DNA of 39,898 nt from UBA6115 sp964346355. GTDB lineage: Bacteria; Bacillota; Clostridia; Christensenellales; Aristaeellaceae. A program made the position numbers and the translations under genes. Under the pieces are notes generated by a model. It did not search any database, was not told where the DNA came from, and saw only the letters and a list, made by a program, of their open reading frames with translations. Positions 24,495 to 31,162 of this stretch are shown here, in pieces; position 1 is the stretch's first letter; each line of letters opens with the position of its first letter. Location of the stretch: NCBI GenBank assembly GCA_964346355.1, contig CAYFUH010000012.1:1-39898 (forward strand), given 5' to 3'.

Positions 24495-25115
24495 TCAGAA
24501 CCTGTCCAAAAACGGGATGAAACGCTGCAGCAGGTACTTGCCCCAGGCCAGGGTTTCCCGGAAGTGGTTTTTGACCCAGTACTCCGGCTTGATGGGGCTG
24601 CCCACGCCGGAGGGGTTAAGGCCCATGTCCCGCGCGATCTGCAGCGCGCGCGGCAGGTGGTAGTCGCTGGTCACAATCAGCAAATCCACGGTGCTGCGGG
24701 AGAGCAGCTTGACTGCGTTTGCCAGGTTTTCCTTGGTGTTAAAGGAGGTATCGTCCATCAGCACGTGCTCCGGCTGCACACCCCGGGCAATCAGCCAGGC
24801 TGCCATGACAGAGGCCTCCGTCGCCGGCTCGTCCGCGCCTTGCGCGCCGGTGACCACGATCTGCATGGGCTGGGCTTTGTACATCTCAAGCGCTTTGTTC
24901 AACCGCCACTCCAGCTGCACGCTGGGGCTGCCGTCCGGGTTGACCTGCGCGCCCAGCACCACGATGGCGCTGTAGGTGCCCGGTTGGGGCAGGGTGTATT
25001 CCTTATACAAAAGGTGCCCAAACAGGCCTACAAAGGCCAGCACACCCAGGGTAATCAGCCAGCCGATCAACTTAAACACCCGGCCAATGCAGCCTGGTTT
25101 TCTGTTTCTTGCCAT
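24495..25115 (-). CDS. SanA/YdcF family (DUF218) membrane-anchored protein
   Basis: This 206-residue protein has a basic N terminus, one membrane helix (about residues 14-36) and an external or periplasm-like DUF218 domain. Family motifs are SAIVVLGAQVNPDGSPS, IVVTGAQGADEPATEASVMAAWL, DDTSFNTKENLANA and IVTSDYHLPRALQIAR. Relatives include SanA (vancomycin sensitivity in E. coli) and YdcF. A link to envelope or cell-wall precursor metabolism is suggested by those relatives, but the biochemical role is unsettled. The start ATG follows AAGGAGTTGTC. It lies 16 nt after radC in the same direction. Confidence 0.88.
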   Translation of the reverse strand: MARNRKPGCIGRVFKLIGWLITLGVLAFVGLFGHLLYKEYTLPQPGTYSAIVVLGAQVNPDGSPSVQLEWRLNKALEMYKAQPMQIVVTGAQGADEPATEASVMAAWLIARGVQPEHVLMDDTSFNTKENLANAVKLLSRSTVDLLIVTSDYHLPRALQIARDMGLNPSGVGSPIKPEYWVKNHFRETLAWGKYLLQRFIPFLDRF

Positions 25116-25131
25116 GACAACTCCTTATACT

Positions 25132-25827
25132 TCATATCATTTGGTGGGCGGCGAAACTGTAGGCATCCTCGCCCGCGATGATGATGTGATCCTGCAGTTT
25201 GATGGACAGCGGCGCCAAAATATCCTTGAGCGCTCTGGTCATGTCCACATCCGCCCATGAAGGCTGCGCCAGGCCCGAGGGATGGTTATGGGCCAGCACA
25301 CAGGCACTGGCGCCGGCGCGCAGCAACTCCTGCGCAATCAGGCGCGGGTAGACCGCCGTCTCCCCCTCATCCCCGGTGGACACCATGGCGTGGGTAATCA
25401 GCCTGCCCCTGGCGTCTATGGAGAGCACCATGAAGCGCTCCACCCGTTCCCCCATTAACAGCGCCTGGCAGCGTTTGATGAGGCTGTCCGGCGTGGAAAC
25501 ATCTGCCTGCTCGTTGACCTGGCCTTCGCGGTAGAGGCGAAACAGGGGCAGCATCAAGGCGATCAAGGTGGCCCCGCTTTCCCCGATGCCTTTGACGGAT
25601 TGCAAATCCTTGGCGGAGGCCTGCAGCACGCGGTTGAGGCTGCCAAAGCGCTTCAGCAGCTGATGCGCGATGGGGTTGACGTCCTGGCGCGGGATGGCAA
25701 AGGTCAAGAGCAGCTCCAGCGCCTCATGCGGCGCGAAGCCGGTCAGCCCGGAGGACATAAAGCGCGCCCGCAGCCTGGCGCGGTGGCCGTGGTGCGGGTG
25801 CTGACTTGTCTGTGCCTGTTTTTCCAT
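25132..25827 (-). CDS. radC: RadC family JAB-domain protein
   Basis: This 231-residue protein has an N-terminal helix-hairpin-helix region (ELLLTFAIPRQDVNPIAHQLL, then LQSVKGIGESGA) and a C-terminal JAB/MPN metalloprotease-like domain with the zinc motif LAHNHPSGLAQPSWADVDMT (HxH-x7-S-x2-D). The name RadC is historical; a direct role in recombination is disputed, and the fold suggests a nuclease or peptidase. ATG 25827 is chosen because MEKQ begins the family-like N terminus. It has no ribosome site; a promoter -10 lies only 6 nt upstream, so the message may be leaderless. Confidence 0.92.
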   Translation of the reverse strand: MEKQAQTSQHPHHGHRARLRARFMSSGLTGFAPHEALELLLTFAIPRQDVNPIAHQLLKRFGSLNRVLQASAKDLQSVKGIGESGATLIALMLPLFRLYREGQVNEQADVSTPDSLIKRCQALLMGERVERFMVLSIDARGRLITHAMVSTGDEGETAVYPRLIAQELLRAGASACVLAHNHPSGLAQPSWADVDMTRALKDILAPLSIKLQDHIIIAGEDAYSFAAHQMI

Positions 25828-25833
25828 GGGGTG

Positions 25834-25863
25834 AGTATAGCACAAGGGCTCCTGCGCCTTCAA
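25834..25863 (-). promoter_or_regulatory. Predicted promoter of radC giving a leaderless message
   Basis: On the minus strand, TTGAAG (25858-25863), an 18-bp spacer and TATACT (25834-25839). Transcription would begin at or within a base or two of the radC ATG at 25827. Confidence 0.5.
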
Positions 25864-25879
25864 GAGGAGCGCAGGAGCC
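25847..25879. other. Long perfect hairpin between the Na+/Trp transporter gene and radC
   Basis: An 11-bp GC-rich inverted repeat (25847-25857 with 25869-25879, 11-nt loop) lies downstream of the transporter gene on the minus strand and overlaps the radC promoter. There is no clear T tract after it on the minus strand, so it is not a textbook terminator. Confidence 0.6.
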
Positions 25880-25966
25880 TGGGTGTTTTGCTGGACTTAG
25901 TTTAGTCCACAGCGCCGCGACAGATTGCTTCGCGAATGGCCTCAATGGGGCTTGGCGACTTGTCCA

Positions 25967-27337
25967 TCAGCCAATGGCGCCCTGTTTGAGGACCAGCACA
26001 TAGTAGAGGTTGATGACAAAGACCAGCGCGGTCACGCCGACGAACACATAGCGGCCGTAGTTGTAAAAGCCGTCGCCCACCTTCTTTTCAAGGGCGCCTT
26101 TGTTGATCTCGTCAATGACCCATTGTTTGTTGCAAAACCAGAAGAACATGATGGCCGCCAGCAGTGCCCCCGCCGGGATGATGTAGATGCTGACAATGTC
26201 CATCAGCATACCCAGGTTGTCGGCGTTTTCAAAGGGCAAGCCAACCACAAAGGCCAGCGCGCAGACCGCCACCACAGATGCCCAGCGGGGCAGCTTCAAG
26301 GTGGCCTTCACCGCGTCCACAGGCGTCTCAAACAGGTTGATGAGGGAGGTGATGCCCGCGAAGGTCACCGCCACAAAGAACAGGATGGAGAAGATGCGCC
26401 CGCCCGGGATGGCCTGCAGCACCTCCGTCATGGTGAGGAAGAGCAATGGCGGCCCGGCAGCCGGGTCCTTGCCGTAGGCAAAAGCGGCGGAGATGATGAG
26501 CACCGTAGCCAGTACCGAGCCCATGGTGTCCAGCACCGCGATTTGCTTGGCGCTTTTGCGCACATCTTCCTTGTCGCTTAAGTAGCTGCCGTAAATAACA
26601 GTGCCCGAGCCTGCCAGGGACAGGCTGAAGAAGGCCTGGCCCAGCGCGAACACCCAGGTATTGGGGTCACCCAGTTTTTTGAAGTCCGGCGTGACCAGGA
26701 ACTTCAGGCCGTCCAGGGAGCCGGGCACCGTGAACACGCGGATGCCAAAGATGACGAAGAGGATGAAGATCATGGGTACCATGACCTTGTTGACCACTTC
26801 AATGCCCTTGGATACGCCGGCAATGAGCACGAAAGCTGTGATCAGCATGGCGATCAAGTGCCAGGGCAGGCTGCCCATGTCGCCCACAATCTGGCCAAAG
26901 TAGGGGCCCACTTCGTTGGTCATCAAAGCGCCGGTGATGGCGCCCGCGGTATAGCGAAGGATCCAGCCCACCACCACCGTGTAGCCAACAGCAATACCAA
27001 AGGAACCAAGGACAGGAATCCAGCCTAAGACTTTACCGATTACAGGGTTTTTCTTGGCCTGGCGCAGGGCTTCCGCAAAAGCGCCCAGCGGGCCCGAGCG
27101 CGTGCCGCGCCCCAGGGCGGTTTCCTCCACGATGCCGACATAACCAATGAAGGCGACGAAGAGGAAATACGGAATCAGGAAGGCCGCGCCGCCAAACTGG
27201 CCAACCCGGAAGGGGAATAACCAGATGTCTCCCATACCTAAGGTAGAGCCGACGCAGGCTAAGATGAAACCAATTCTGGAACGGAATTGGTCCCGGTTGG
27301 GTGACAGATCCGGTTGAACGTTTTTGTTTTCCGTCAT
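25967..27337 (-). CDS. Na+-dependent SNF-family transporter, probable tryptophan importer (TnaT-like)
   Basis: This 456-residue protein has 11-12 membrane helices of the neurotransmitter:sodium symporter family. Helix 1 carries the signature GFILACVGSTLGMGDIWLFP, with the unwound region that binds Na+ and substrate, followed by FGGAAFLIPYFLF and the GIVEETALGRGTRSGP loop. The gene is directly downstream of a tryptophanase gene, the arrangement known for TnaT of Symbiobacterium, which imports tryptophan. Tryptophan as substrate is inferred from that context. ATG 27337 follows AAAGGAG; the in-frame stretch upstream (MPITVFL...) overlaps the AT-rich promoter region and is not likely coding. Confidence 0.9.
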   Translation of the reverse strand: MTENKNVQPDLSPNRDQFRSRIGFILACVGSTLGMGDIWLFPFRVGQFGGAAFLIPYFLFVAFIGYVGIVEETALGRGTRSGPLGAFAEALRQAKKNPVIGKVLGWIPVLGSFGIAVGYTVVVGWILRYTAGAITGALMTNEVGPYFGQIVGDMGSLPWHLIAMLITAFVLIAGVSKGIEVVNKVMVPMIFILFVIFGIRVFTVPGSLDGLKFLVTPDFKKLGDPNTWVFALGQAFFSLSLAGSGTVIYGSYLSDKEDVRKSAKQIAVLDTMGSVLATVLIISAAFAYGKDPAAGPPLLFLTMTEVLQAIPGGRIFSILFFVAVTFAGITSLINLFETPVDAVKATLKLPRWASVVAVCALAFVVGLPFENADNLGMLMDIVSIYIIPAGALLAAIMFFWFCNKQWVIDEINKGALEKKVGDGFYNYGRYVFVGVTALVFVINLYYVLVLKQGAIG

Positions 27338-27371
27338 GGGTGGGGAGTCTCCTTTCGTGTGATTGGATATA

Positions 27372-27489
27372 TTTATATATAAAAACACAGTGATGGGCAA
27401 TATACACTGTCTCCATCCATCCCGTCCCCAAACTGCCAGTACAATCGGGAGCGGTTAAACGGAAACGGTGAGCGACCAGCCCATCACTG
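27372..27489 (-). promoter_or_regulatory. Regulatory region between tryptophanase and transporter genes
   Basis: An 11-bp perfect inverted repeat (27388-27398 with 27479-27489) flanks about 80 nt. On the minus strand a promoter-like TTGCCC (27395-27400), 17-bp spacer and TATAAA (27372-27377) overlaps the downstream arm, and a TGTTTTT run follows that arm. The upstream arm covers the ATG of a 9-codon reading frame containing one Trp codon. Any regulatory role is inference. Confidence 0.45.
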
Positions 27490-27513
27490 CGTTGTCTCTC
27501 GCGGGGATTAGGT

Positions 27514-28902
27514 TTATTCTTCGACCGGTGCGAGGGACGCCTGGAAGTGCCGCAGGATGGGCGGCTCCCAGGTGATGCGATAGCCATGTTTGATGTTGTT
27601 GCGGTTGTCCCAGACGGCTTTGATGCCATCTAAGACCATGTCGTAGTGCGATTGGGTGTAGACCCGGCGCGGAATGGCCAGGCGGGTGAACTCGTTTAAG
27701 GATTTGATCTGCTCCCCGGTGTCCGGGTCGTTGCCCATCATGTAGCTGCCGATGTCGCAGGTGCGCAACCCGCACTCCTTATACAGTTCAACCGCCAGCA
27801 CCTGACCGGGGAACTCATCATACGGAATATGAGGGTAAAAACGCGCCGCGTCCAGGAAGATGCCGTGGCCGCCGGCCGGTGCCTGGTAGGGAATGCCCAT
27901 CTCGTCCAGGCGGCTGCCCATGTAGTCCATGGTGCCCAGGCGGTAGCGCAGCCAGTTCTCATCCATGCCCTCATACAGGCCCACACGCAGGGCTTCCAGA
28001 TCGCGCCCGGTGAGGCCGCCGTAGGTGTAAAAGCCTTCATAGGAGATGCAGTTGGCCTTGATGTTGAGGATATAGGGCGCCTTGCCGTCCTTCACGCCCA
28101 GCAGGCCGCCCATGTTGACAATGGTGTCCTTTTTGGCGCTCATGGTGAAGGTGTCCGCCAGGGCGAAGAAAGCGCGGGTGATTTCCTTGACGGACATGTC
28201 ATGGCAGGCTGGCTCGCGCAGTTTGACGAACATGGCGTTCTCGGCGAAGCGGGCTGCGTCGATATTTAAGTGAATCTTGTATTTTTTGCAGATGGCAGCG
28301 GTGTCGCGCATGTTTTGCAGCGAGACGGGCTGGCCGCCGGCGGAGTTGTTGGTGATGGTCATCACGACCATGCCGATGTTCTCCGGCCCCTTGTCCAAAA
28401 TGTGCTGCTCCAGCTGCGCGATGTCCATATTGCCTTTAAAGGGCGCCCGCAGCTGGGAATCCTGGGCTTCGGGGTTGCAGGCCTCCAGGCAGCGCGCGCC
28501 GGCGATCTCCACGTGCGCGCGGGTGGTATCAAAAAAGAGGTTGGCAATGGCGTACTTGCCTTGATGCAAGAAGATGGGCATCAGCACCTTCTCCGCCGCG
28601 CGGCCCTGGTGTACCGGCTGGGTGAACTCGTACCCAAAGATGTCCTGGCAGGCTTCCATCAGCTTGTAATAGCTTTTGCCGCCGGCGTAGGCCTCATCCC
28701 CAATCATCATGGCCGACCATTGCGCGTCGCTCATGGCGTTGGTGCCGGAATCCGTTAAGGTATCCACATAGACGTCCTCGCCCCGCAGGCGGAACATGTT
28801 ATATTCCGCCTCCTTGAGGTAGCCTTCGCGGTCCTCGCGGGTGGTCATCTTGATGGGTTCCACCATTTTGATACGGTAAGGTTCAGGGATGAATCTGGGC
28901 AT
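27514..28902 (-). CDS. tnaA: Tryptophanase (PLP-dependent tryptophan indole-lyase)
   Basis: This 462-residue enzyme splits tryptophan into indole, pyruvate and ammonia. Signatures are TLTDSGTNAMSD, GDEAYAGGKSYYKL, PVHQGRAAEKVL, TITNNSAGGQPVSL, DAARFAENAMF and the PLP lysine in MSAKKD (Lys258). The close relative tyrosine phenol-lyase shares many of these. The C-terminal GSYMMGNDPDTGEQ and RRVYTQSHYD segments, and the GGLLGVKDGK loop, favour tryptophanase, as does the transporter gene next door. The start is ATG 28902 with AGGAGG upstream; a longer frame from 29022 crosses the promoter. The 5' leader of about 75 nt has no TnaC-like Trp peptide. Confidence 0.92.
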   Translation of the reverse strand: MPRFIPEPYRIKMVEPIKMTTREDREGYLKEAEYNMFRLRGEDVYVDTLTDSGTNAMSDAQWSAMMIGDEAYAGGKSYYKLMEACQDIFGYEFTQPVHQGRAAEKVLMPIFLHQGKYAIANLFFDTTRAHVEIAGARCLEACNPEAQDSQLRAPFKGNMDIAQLEQHILDKGPENIGMVVMTITNNSAGGQPVSLQNMRDTAAICKKYKIHLNIDAARFAENAMFVKLREPACHDMSVKEITRAFFALADTFTMSAKKDTIVNMGGLLGVKDGKAPYILNIKANCISYEGFYTYGGLTGRDLEALRVGLYEGMDENWLRYRLGTMDYMGSRLDEMGIPYQAPAGGHGIFLDAARFYPHIPYDEFPGQVLAVELYKECGLRTCDIGSYMMGNDPDTGEQIKSLNEFTRLAIPRRVYTQSHYDMVLDGIKAVWDNRNNIKHGYRITWEPPILRHFQASLAPVEE

Positions 28903-28984
28903 TGCCGCTTCCTCCTGATGCGTGTCCTTTGGGTCATGTGGGATCAGCCTGAAAATAAAAGGGCTATGTGTTTTCCTATTGGCT

Positions 28985-29013
28985 AAGGTACAGATATGAA
29001 GGTGGAATGTCAA
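28985..29013 (-). promoter_or_regulatory. Predicted sigma-A promoter of tnaA
   Basis: On the minus strand, consensus TTGACA (29008-29013), a 17-bp spacer and TACCTT (28985-28990). The start of transcription would be about 75 nt before the tnaA ATG. Confidence 0.65.
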
Positions 29014-29023
29014 TAGTCGCACA

Positions 29024-29048
29024 CAAGAAAACCGCCCAAGAGGCGGCT
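29024..29048 (-). terminator. Intrinsic terminator of thiT
   Basis: CCGCC (29032-29036) and GGCGG (29042-29046), extended by flanking pairs, form a compact stem followed by TTTTCTTG on the minus strand. It separates thiT from tnaA. Confidence 0.75.
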
Positions 29049-29071
29049 TATAAACTTGGAAAGAACAGGGA

Positions 29072-29674
29072 TCAGGCTTGCTTGATGTCTTCGCCCAGGA
29101 AGTAGCGCTTCATGGGCACAAAAAGCAACAGGCCGATCGCCATGGCGATGAGGGTTTCAGGCAGCATATAGCCGCCGTTGTAGATGAGGGAATACAGGGC
29201 GCCGGAGAGGCCTTCGCTGTTGGGCCAGAGGGCATTCCAGATGAGCCAGCCGGAGAAGAAGTGGCAGATAAAGCGCAAAACGCAGGCCAGAAGGATGCCT
29301 GCGCCCAACTCCACCAGGTTGTTCTTGAACCTGCCGCGGAAAATGCCGGCCAGGCCGATGACGGTATAGGCCACAACATAGTCCAGGAGCGCGATGCCGA
29401 TGACCTGGAAGGCGTTTTGCCCATAGGTGACGTTTTGCACGCCGATGAGCAGCTGCAGCAGGGAAAACACCAGCGCGGTGAACAGCCCTTGCGCTGTGCC
29501 CCAGCGCCAGGCGATAACCACCAGGGGGATCATGCTGCCCAGGGTGACGCTGCCGCCAAAAGCCCAGGGCGCCTTGAAGGTGACAAATTCGTTGAGTACC
29601 GTCGCGATGCCGATCATGATGGCGCTTTCCAGCAAGCGCTGGGTGTTTAAACTGGTACGGGTTCTTGTGGTCAT
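29072..29674 (-). CDS. thiT: ThiT, S component of the ECF thiamine transporter
   Basis: This 200-residue membrane protein has six hydrophobic segments. It binds thiamine and works with an energising ECF module (EcfT plus two ATPases), which is not in this window. The thiamine-binding signature at the last loop, SLIYNGGYMLPET, and the GGSVTLGSMIPLVVIAWRWG region in the second helix pair are typical of ThiT. The ATG at 29674 is preceded by AGGAGG. The call is made nearly certain by the TPP riboswitch upstream in the same orientation. Together with thiN this supports thiamine salvage. Confidence 0.95.
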   Translation of the reverse strand: MTTRTRTSLNTQRLLESAIMIGIATVLNEFVTFKAPWAFGGSVTLGSMIPLVVIAWRWGTAQGLFTALVFSLLQLLIGVQNVTYGQNAFQVIGIALLDYVVAYTVIGLAGIFRGRFKNNLVELGAGILLACVLRFICHFFSGWLIWNALWPNSEGLSGALYSLIYNGGYMLPETLIAMAIGLLLFVPMKRYFLGEDIKQA

Positions 29675-29718
29675 GGTGTCCTCCTTTGTTTACAGCCGGC
29701 ATATGTGAGGCGTTCAGG

Positions 29719-29754
29719 TAGAAGAAAAGCGCTTTGCCGGAAAGCAAAGCGCTT
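29719..29754 (-). terminator. Riboswitch-controlled intrinsic terminator upstream of thiT
   Basis: A perfect 11-bp stem (29727-29737 with 29744-29754, 6-nt loop) is followed on the minus strand by TTTTCTTCT. It lies directly after the TPP aptamer and before the thiT ribosome site, so it is the off-state expression platform. Confidence 0.85.
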
Positions 29755-29762
29755 GTGTTAAC

Positions 29763-29847
29763 TGCTTTCCTACGCCGGCATTATCCGGATCAGGTATGAG
29801 GGTCCCGGGCGGTGCCCGATCTCAGCCGGCGAAAGCCAGCACCCCTG
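29763..29847 (-). ncRNA. TPP riboswitch (THI element)
   Basis: Read on the minus strand, the conserved blocks appear in order: GGGGTGC, GGCTGAGA, ACCCTC, ACCTGATCCGGATAATGCC and GGCGTAGGAAAG. These are the TPP-binding core of the class. A variable stem-loop (GGGCACCGCCC) sits between GCTGAGAT and ACCC. It controls thiT by transcription termination, expected to lower expression when TPP is high. Confidence 0.97.
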
Positions 29848-29867
29848 TGCCAATGGCACGGGCCAAC

Positions 29868-29895
29868 GGTATCACAGCGGCGCTCAAGTTGTCAA
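29868..29895 (-). promoter_or_regulatory. Predicted promoter of the TPP riboswitch-thiT transcript
   Basis: On the minus strand, consensus TTGACA (29890-29895), a 16-bp spacer and an extended TGTGATACC -10 (hexamer 29868-29873). It shares its -35 bases with the divergent plus-strand promoter. Confidence 0.5.
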
Positions 29896-29917
29896 CAGGG
29901 GGTGCGCATGGTAGAAT
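29889..29917 (+). promoter_or_regulatory. Predicted promoter of the plus-strand four-gene run
   Basis: TTGTCA (29889-29894), a 17-bp spacer and TAGAAT (29912-29917), each five of six to consensus, lie 35 nt before the ATG at 29953. The -35 overlaps that of the divergent thiT promoter. Confidence 0.65.
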
Positions 29918-29952
29918 TAAGCCAAGCCGGCGCGCTTGATGACGGAGGACAA

Positions 29953-30603
29953 ATGAGTTTATTTAAACGCAAAAAACAGCAGCTGAACCTGGAGGGCATG
30001 GACCTTTCGCAGCTGTTGTTTGCCGCGGATACGCAAACGGACCCGCGGCTTGCCTACCAGGCGCTGGTAGCAGCACAGGTTCTGGCGCCGGATAGCCTGG
30101 AGGTGCAGCGCAGGCTGCTTTTGCACGGCCGGCTGCATGAGCGGGACCCCAAAAAGATGGACATGTCTGTCATCAAATGCTATCTGCTGCATGCCTTTGA
30201 GCACCCGGAGGACCATACCCCGGCTGCGCAAAAGGAAATGGCGCGGGCTTTGTTTGATGATGCGCAGCTGGCCCGCTGCCTGGCGCTTGCGGATGACCCG
30301 CCCGCCTTTTTGCAAGACTACCTGCTGGATTTGGCGCGGGAGTACATGCGCATTTTTATTGCGCCGGACAACCGGCACGCGCCGCGCGTGTTTGGCATCT
30401 CCCTGAAGGCCAACCTGCAGCGCTATTTAGCCGTCCCGGCAGCTGACATCATCAAAAACGCGCTGTCCTCCCCCTATTTGGGTACAGATGAGGGCATCCT
30501 GCTGGCCAAGGCCTTTTACCGGGCCTTTTATGACCACGCCCAGGGGGATGTCAAGGCGCTGGACAGCCTGCTGGGGGCGGAAATCCGCGCCCTGCTGAGA
30601 TAA
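29953..30603 (+). CDS. Cytoplasmic alpha-helical protein of unknown function
   Basis: This 216-residue protein begins MSLFKRKKQQLNLEGMDL and has no signal or membrane segment. It is predicted mostly helical. The early part (LLFAADTQTDPRLAYQALVAAQVLAPDSLEVQRRLLLHGRL) resembles a TPR-like helical pair, and a Leu/Ala-rich helical region fills the rest. I do not recognise the family. GGAGG precedes ATG 29953; longer frames upstream would run through the riboswitch region and are rejected. It begins a same-strand run with a secreted unknown, an ABC exporter and an RNase-like protein, spaced 10-31 nt apart. Confidence 0.75.
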   Translation: MSLFKRKKQQLNLEGMDLSQLLFAADTQTDPRLAYQALVAAQVLAPDSLEVQRRLLLHGRLHERDPKKMDMSVIKCYLLHAFEHPEDHTPAAQKEMARALFDDAQLARCLALADDPPAFLQDYLLDLAREYMRIFIAPDNRHAPRVFGISLKANLQRYLAVPAADIIKNALSSPYLGTDEGILLAKAFYRAFYDHAQGDVKALDSLLGAEIRALLR

Positions 30604-30613
30604 AGGAAGCCTG

Positions 30614-31132
30614 ATGAACATATTAAAACGCCTGCTTGCCCTGCTGCTGTCACTGGCTGTCATCGCCGTGTTTTACCTCTTCGCAGTGATGATGGAAGAT
30701 GAGGAAAGCAAGCGCACGGACCAGTTCGTGGTGCAGGCGCAGCAGGTGCCCCTCACCCCCATCCAGGCATTCACCAGCGAGGACGCCAGCCGCCTGGCGG
30801 ACGCCTTTGGCACGGCGCTGCCGCTGCCAGATCAGTTTGTAAACGGCAAAATCGCGGACTTCACCTGGCACACCTACCCCGCCCGGATGATCAGCCTGCA
30901 AGGCGCGCTGGCGCTGGTGAAGGGCGTGCGGCCCGCTGCCGCGGCCCCTGCCATCATCCCCAAGGGCGCGGACTTTAAAGCCAGCGACAAGGCGCTGCTG
31001 GGCTACGCGATGCTGGAGGCTCATGTGGAGGGCAAAACGCTGTACTCCCTGATCACCAAGGACGCGGCTTTTTTGATTGAGCCGCTTTCGCAGGACGGGC
31101 CGGGCGGGTTTTCCCTGCTGGAGCCAAAATAA
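30614..31132 (+). CDS. Membrane-anchored or secreted protein of unknown function
   Basis: This 172-residue protein has a basic start and hydrophobic segment (about residues 5-27, LLALLLSLAVIAVFYLFAV), then a soluble domain that would face outward. No family is recognised. The domain shows a predicted alpha/beta composition with the stretches FTSEDASRLADAFGTALPLP and GYAMLEAHVEGKTLYSLI. The gene is 11 nt after the previous unknown and 30 nt before an ABC exporter gene, so it may be an accessory of that exporter; this is inference only. Confidence 0.7.
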   Translation: MNILKRLLALLLSLAVIAVFYLFAVMMEDEESKRTDQFVVQAQQVPLTPIQAFTSEDASRLADAFGTALPLPDQFVNGKIADFTWHTYPARMISLQGALALVKGVRPAAAAPAIIPKGADFKASDKALLGYAMLEAHVEGKTLYSLITKDAAFLIEPLSQDGPGGFSLLEPK

Positions 31133-31162
31133 TATTTTTATTTTTATGTTAAAGGAGATAGC

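Noticed and set aside
28903..28984. TnaC-like leader peptide upstream of tnaA
   Set aside because: No short frame with a ribosome site and Trp codon is present in the predicted leader of about 75 nt.
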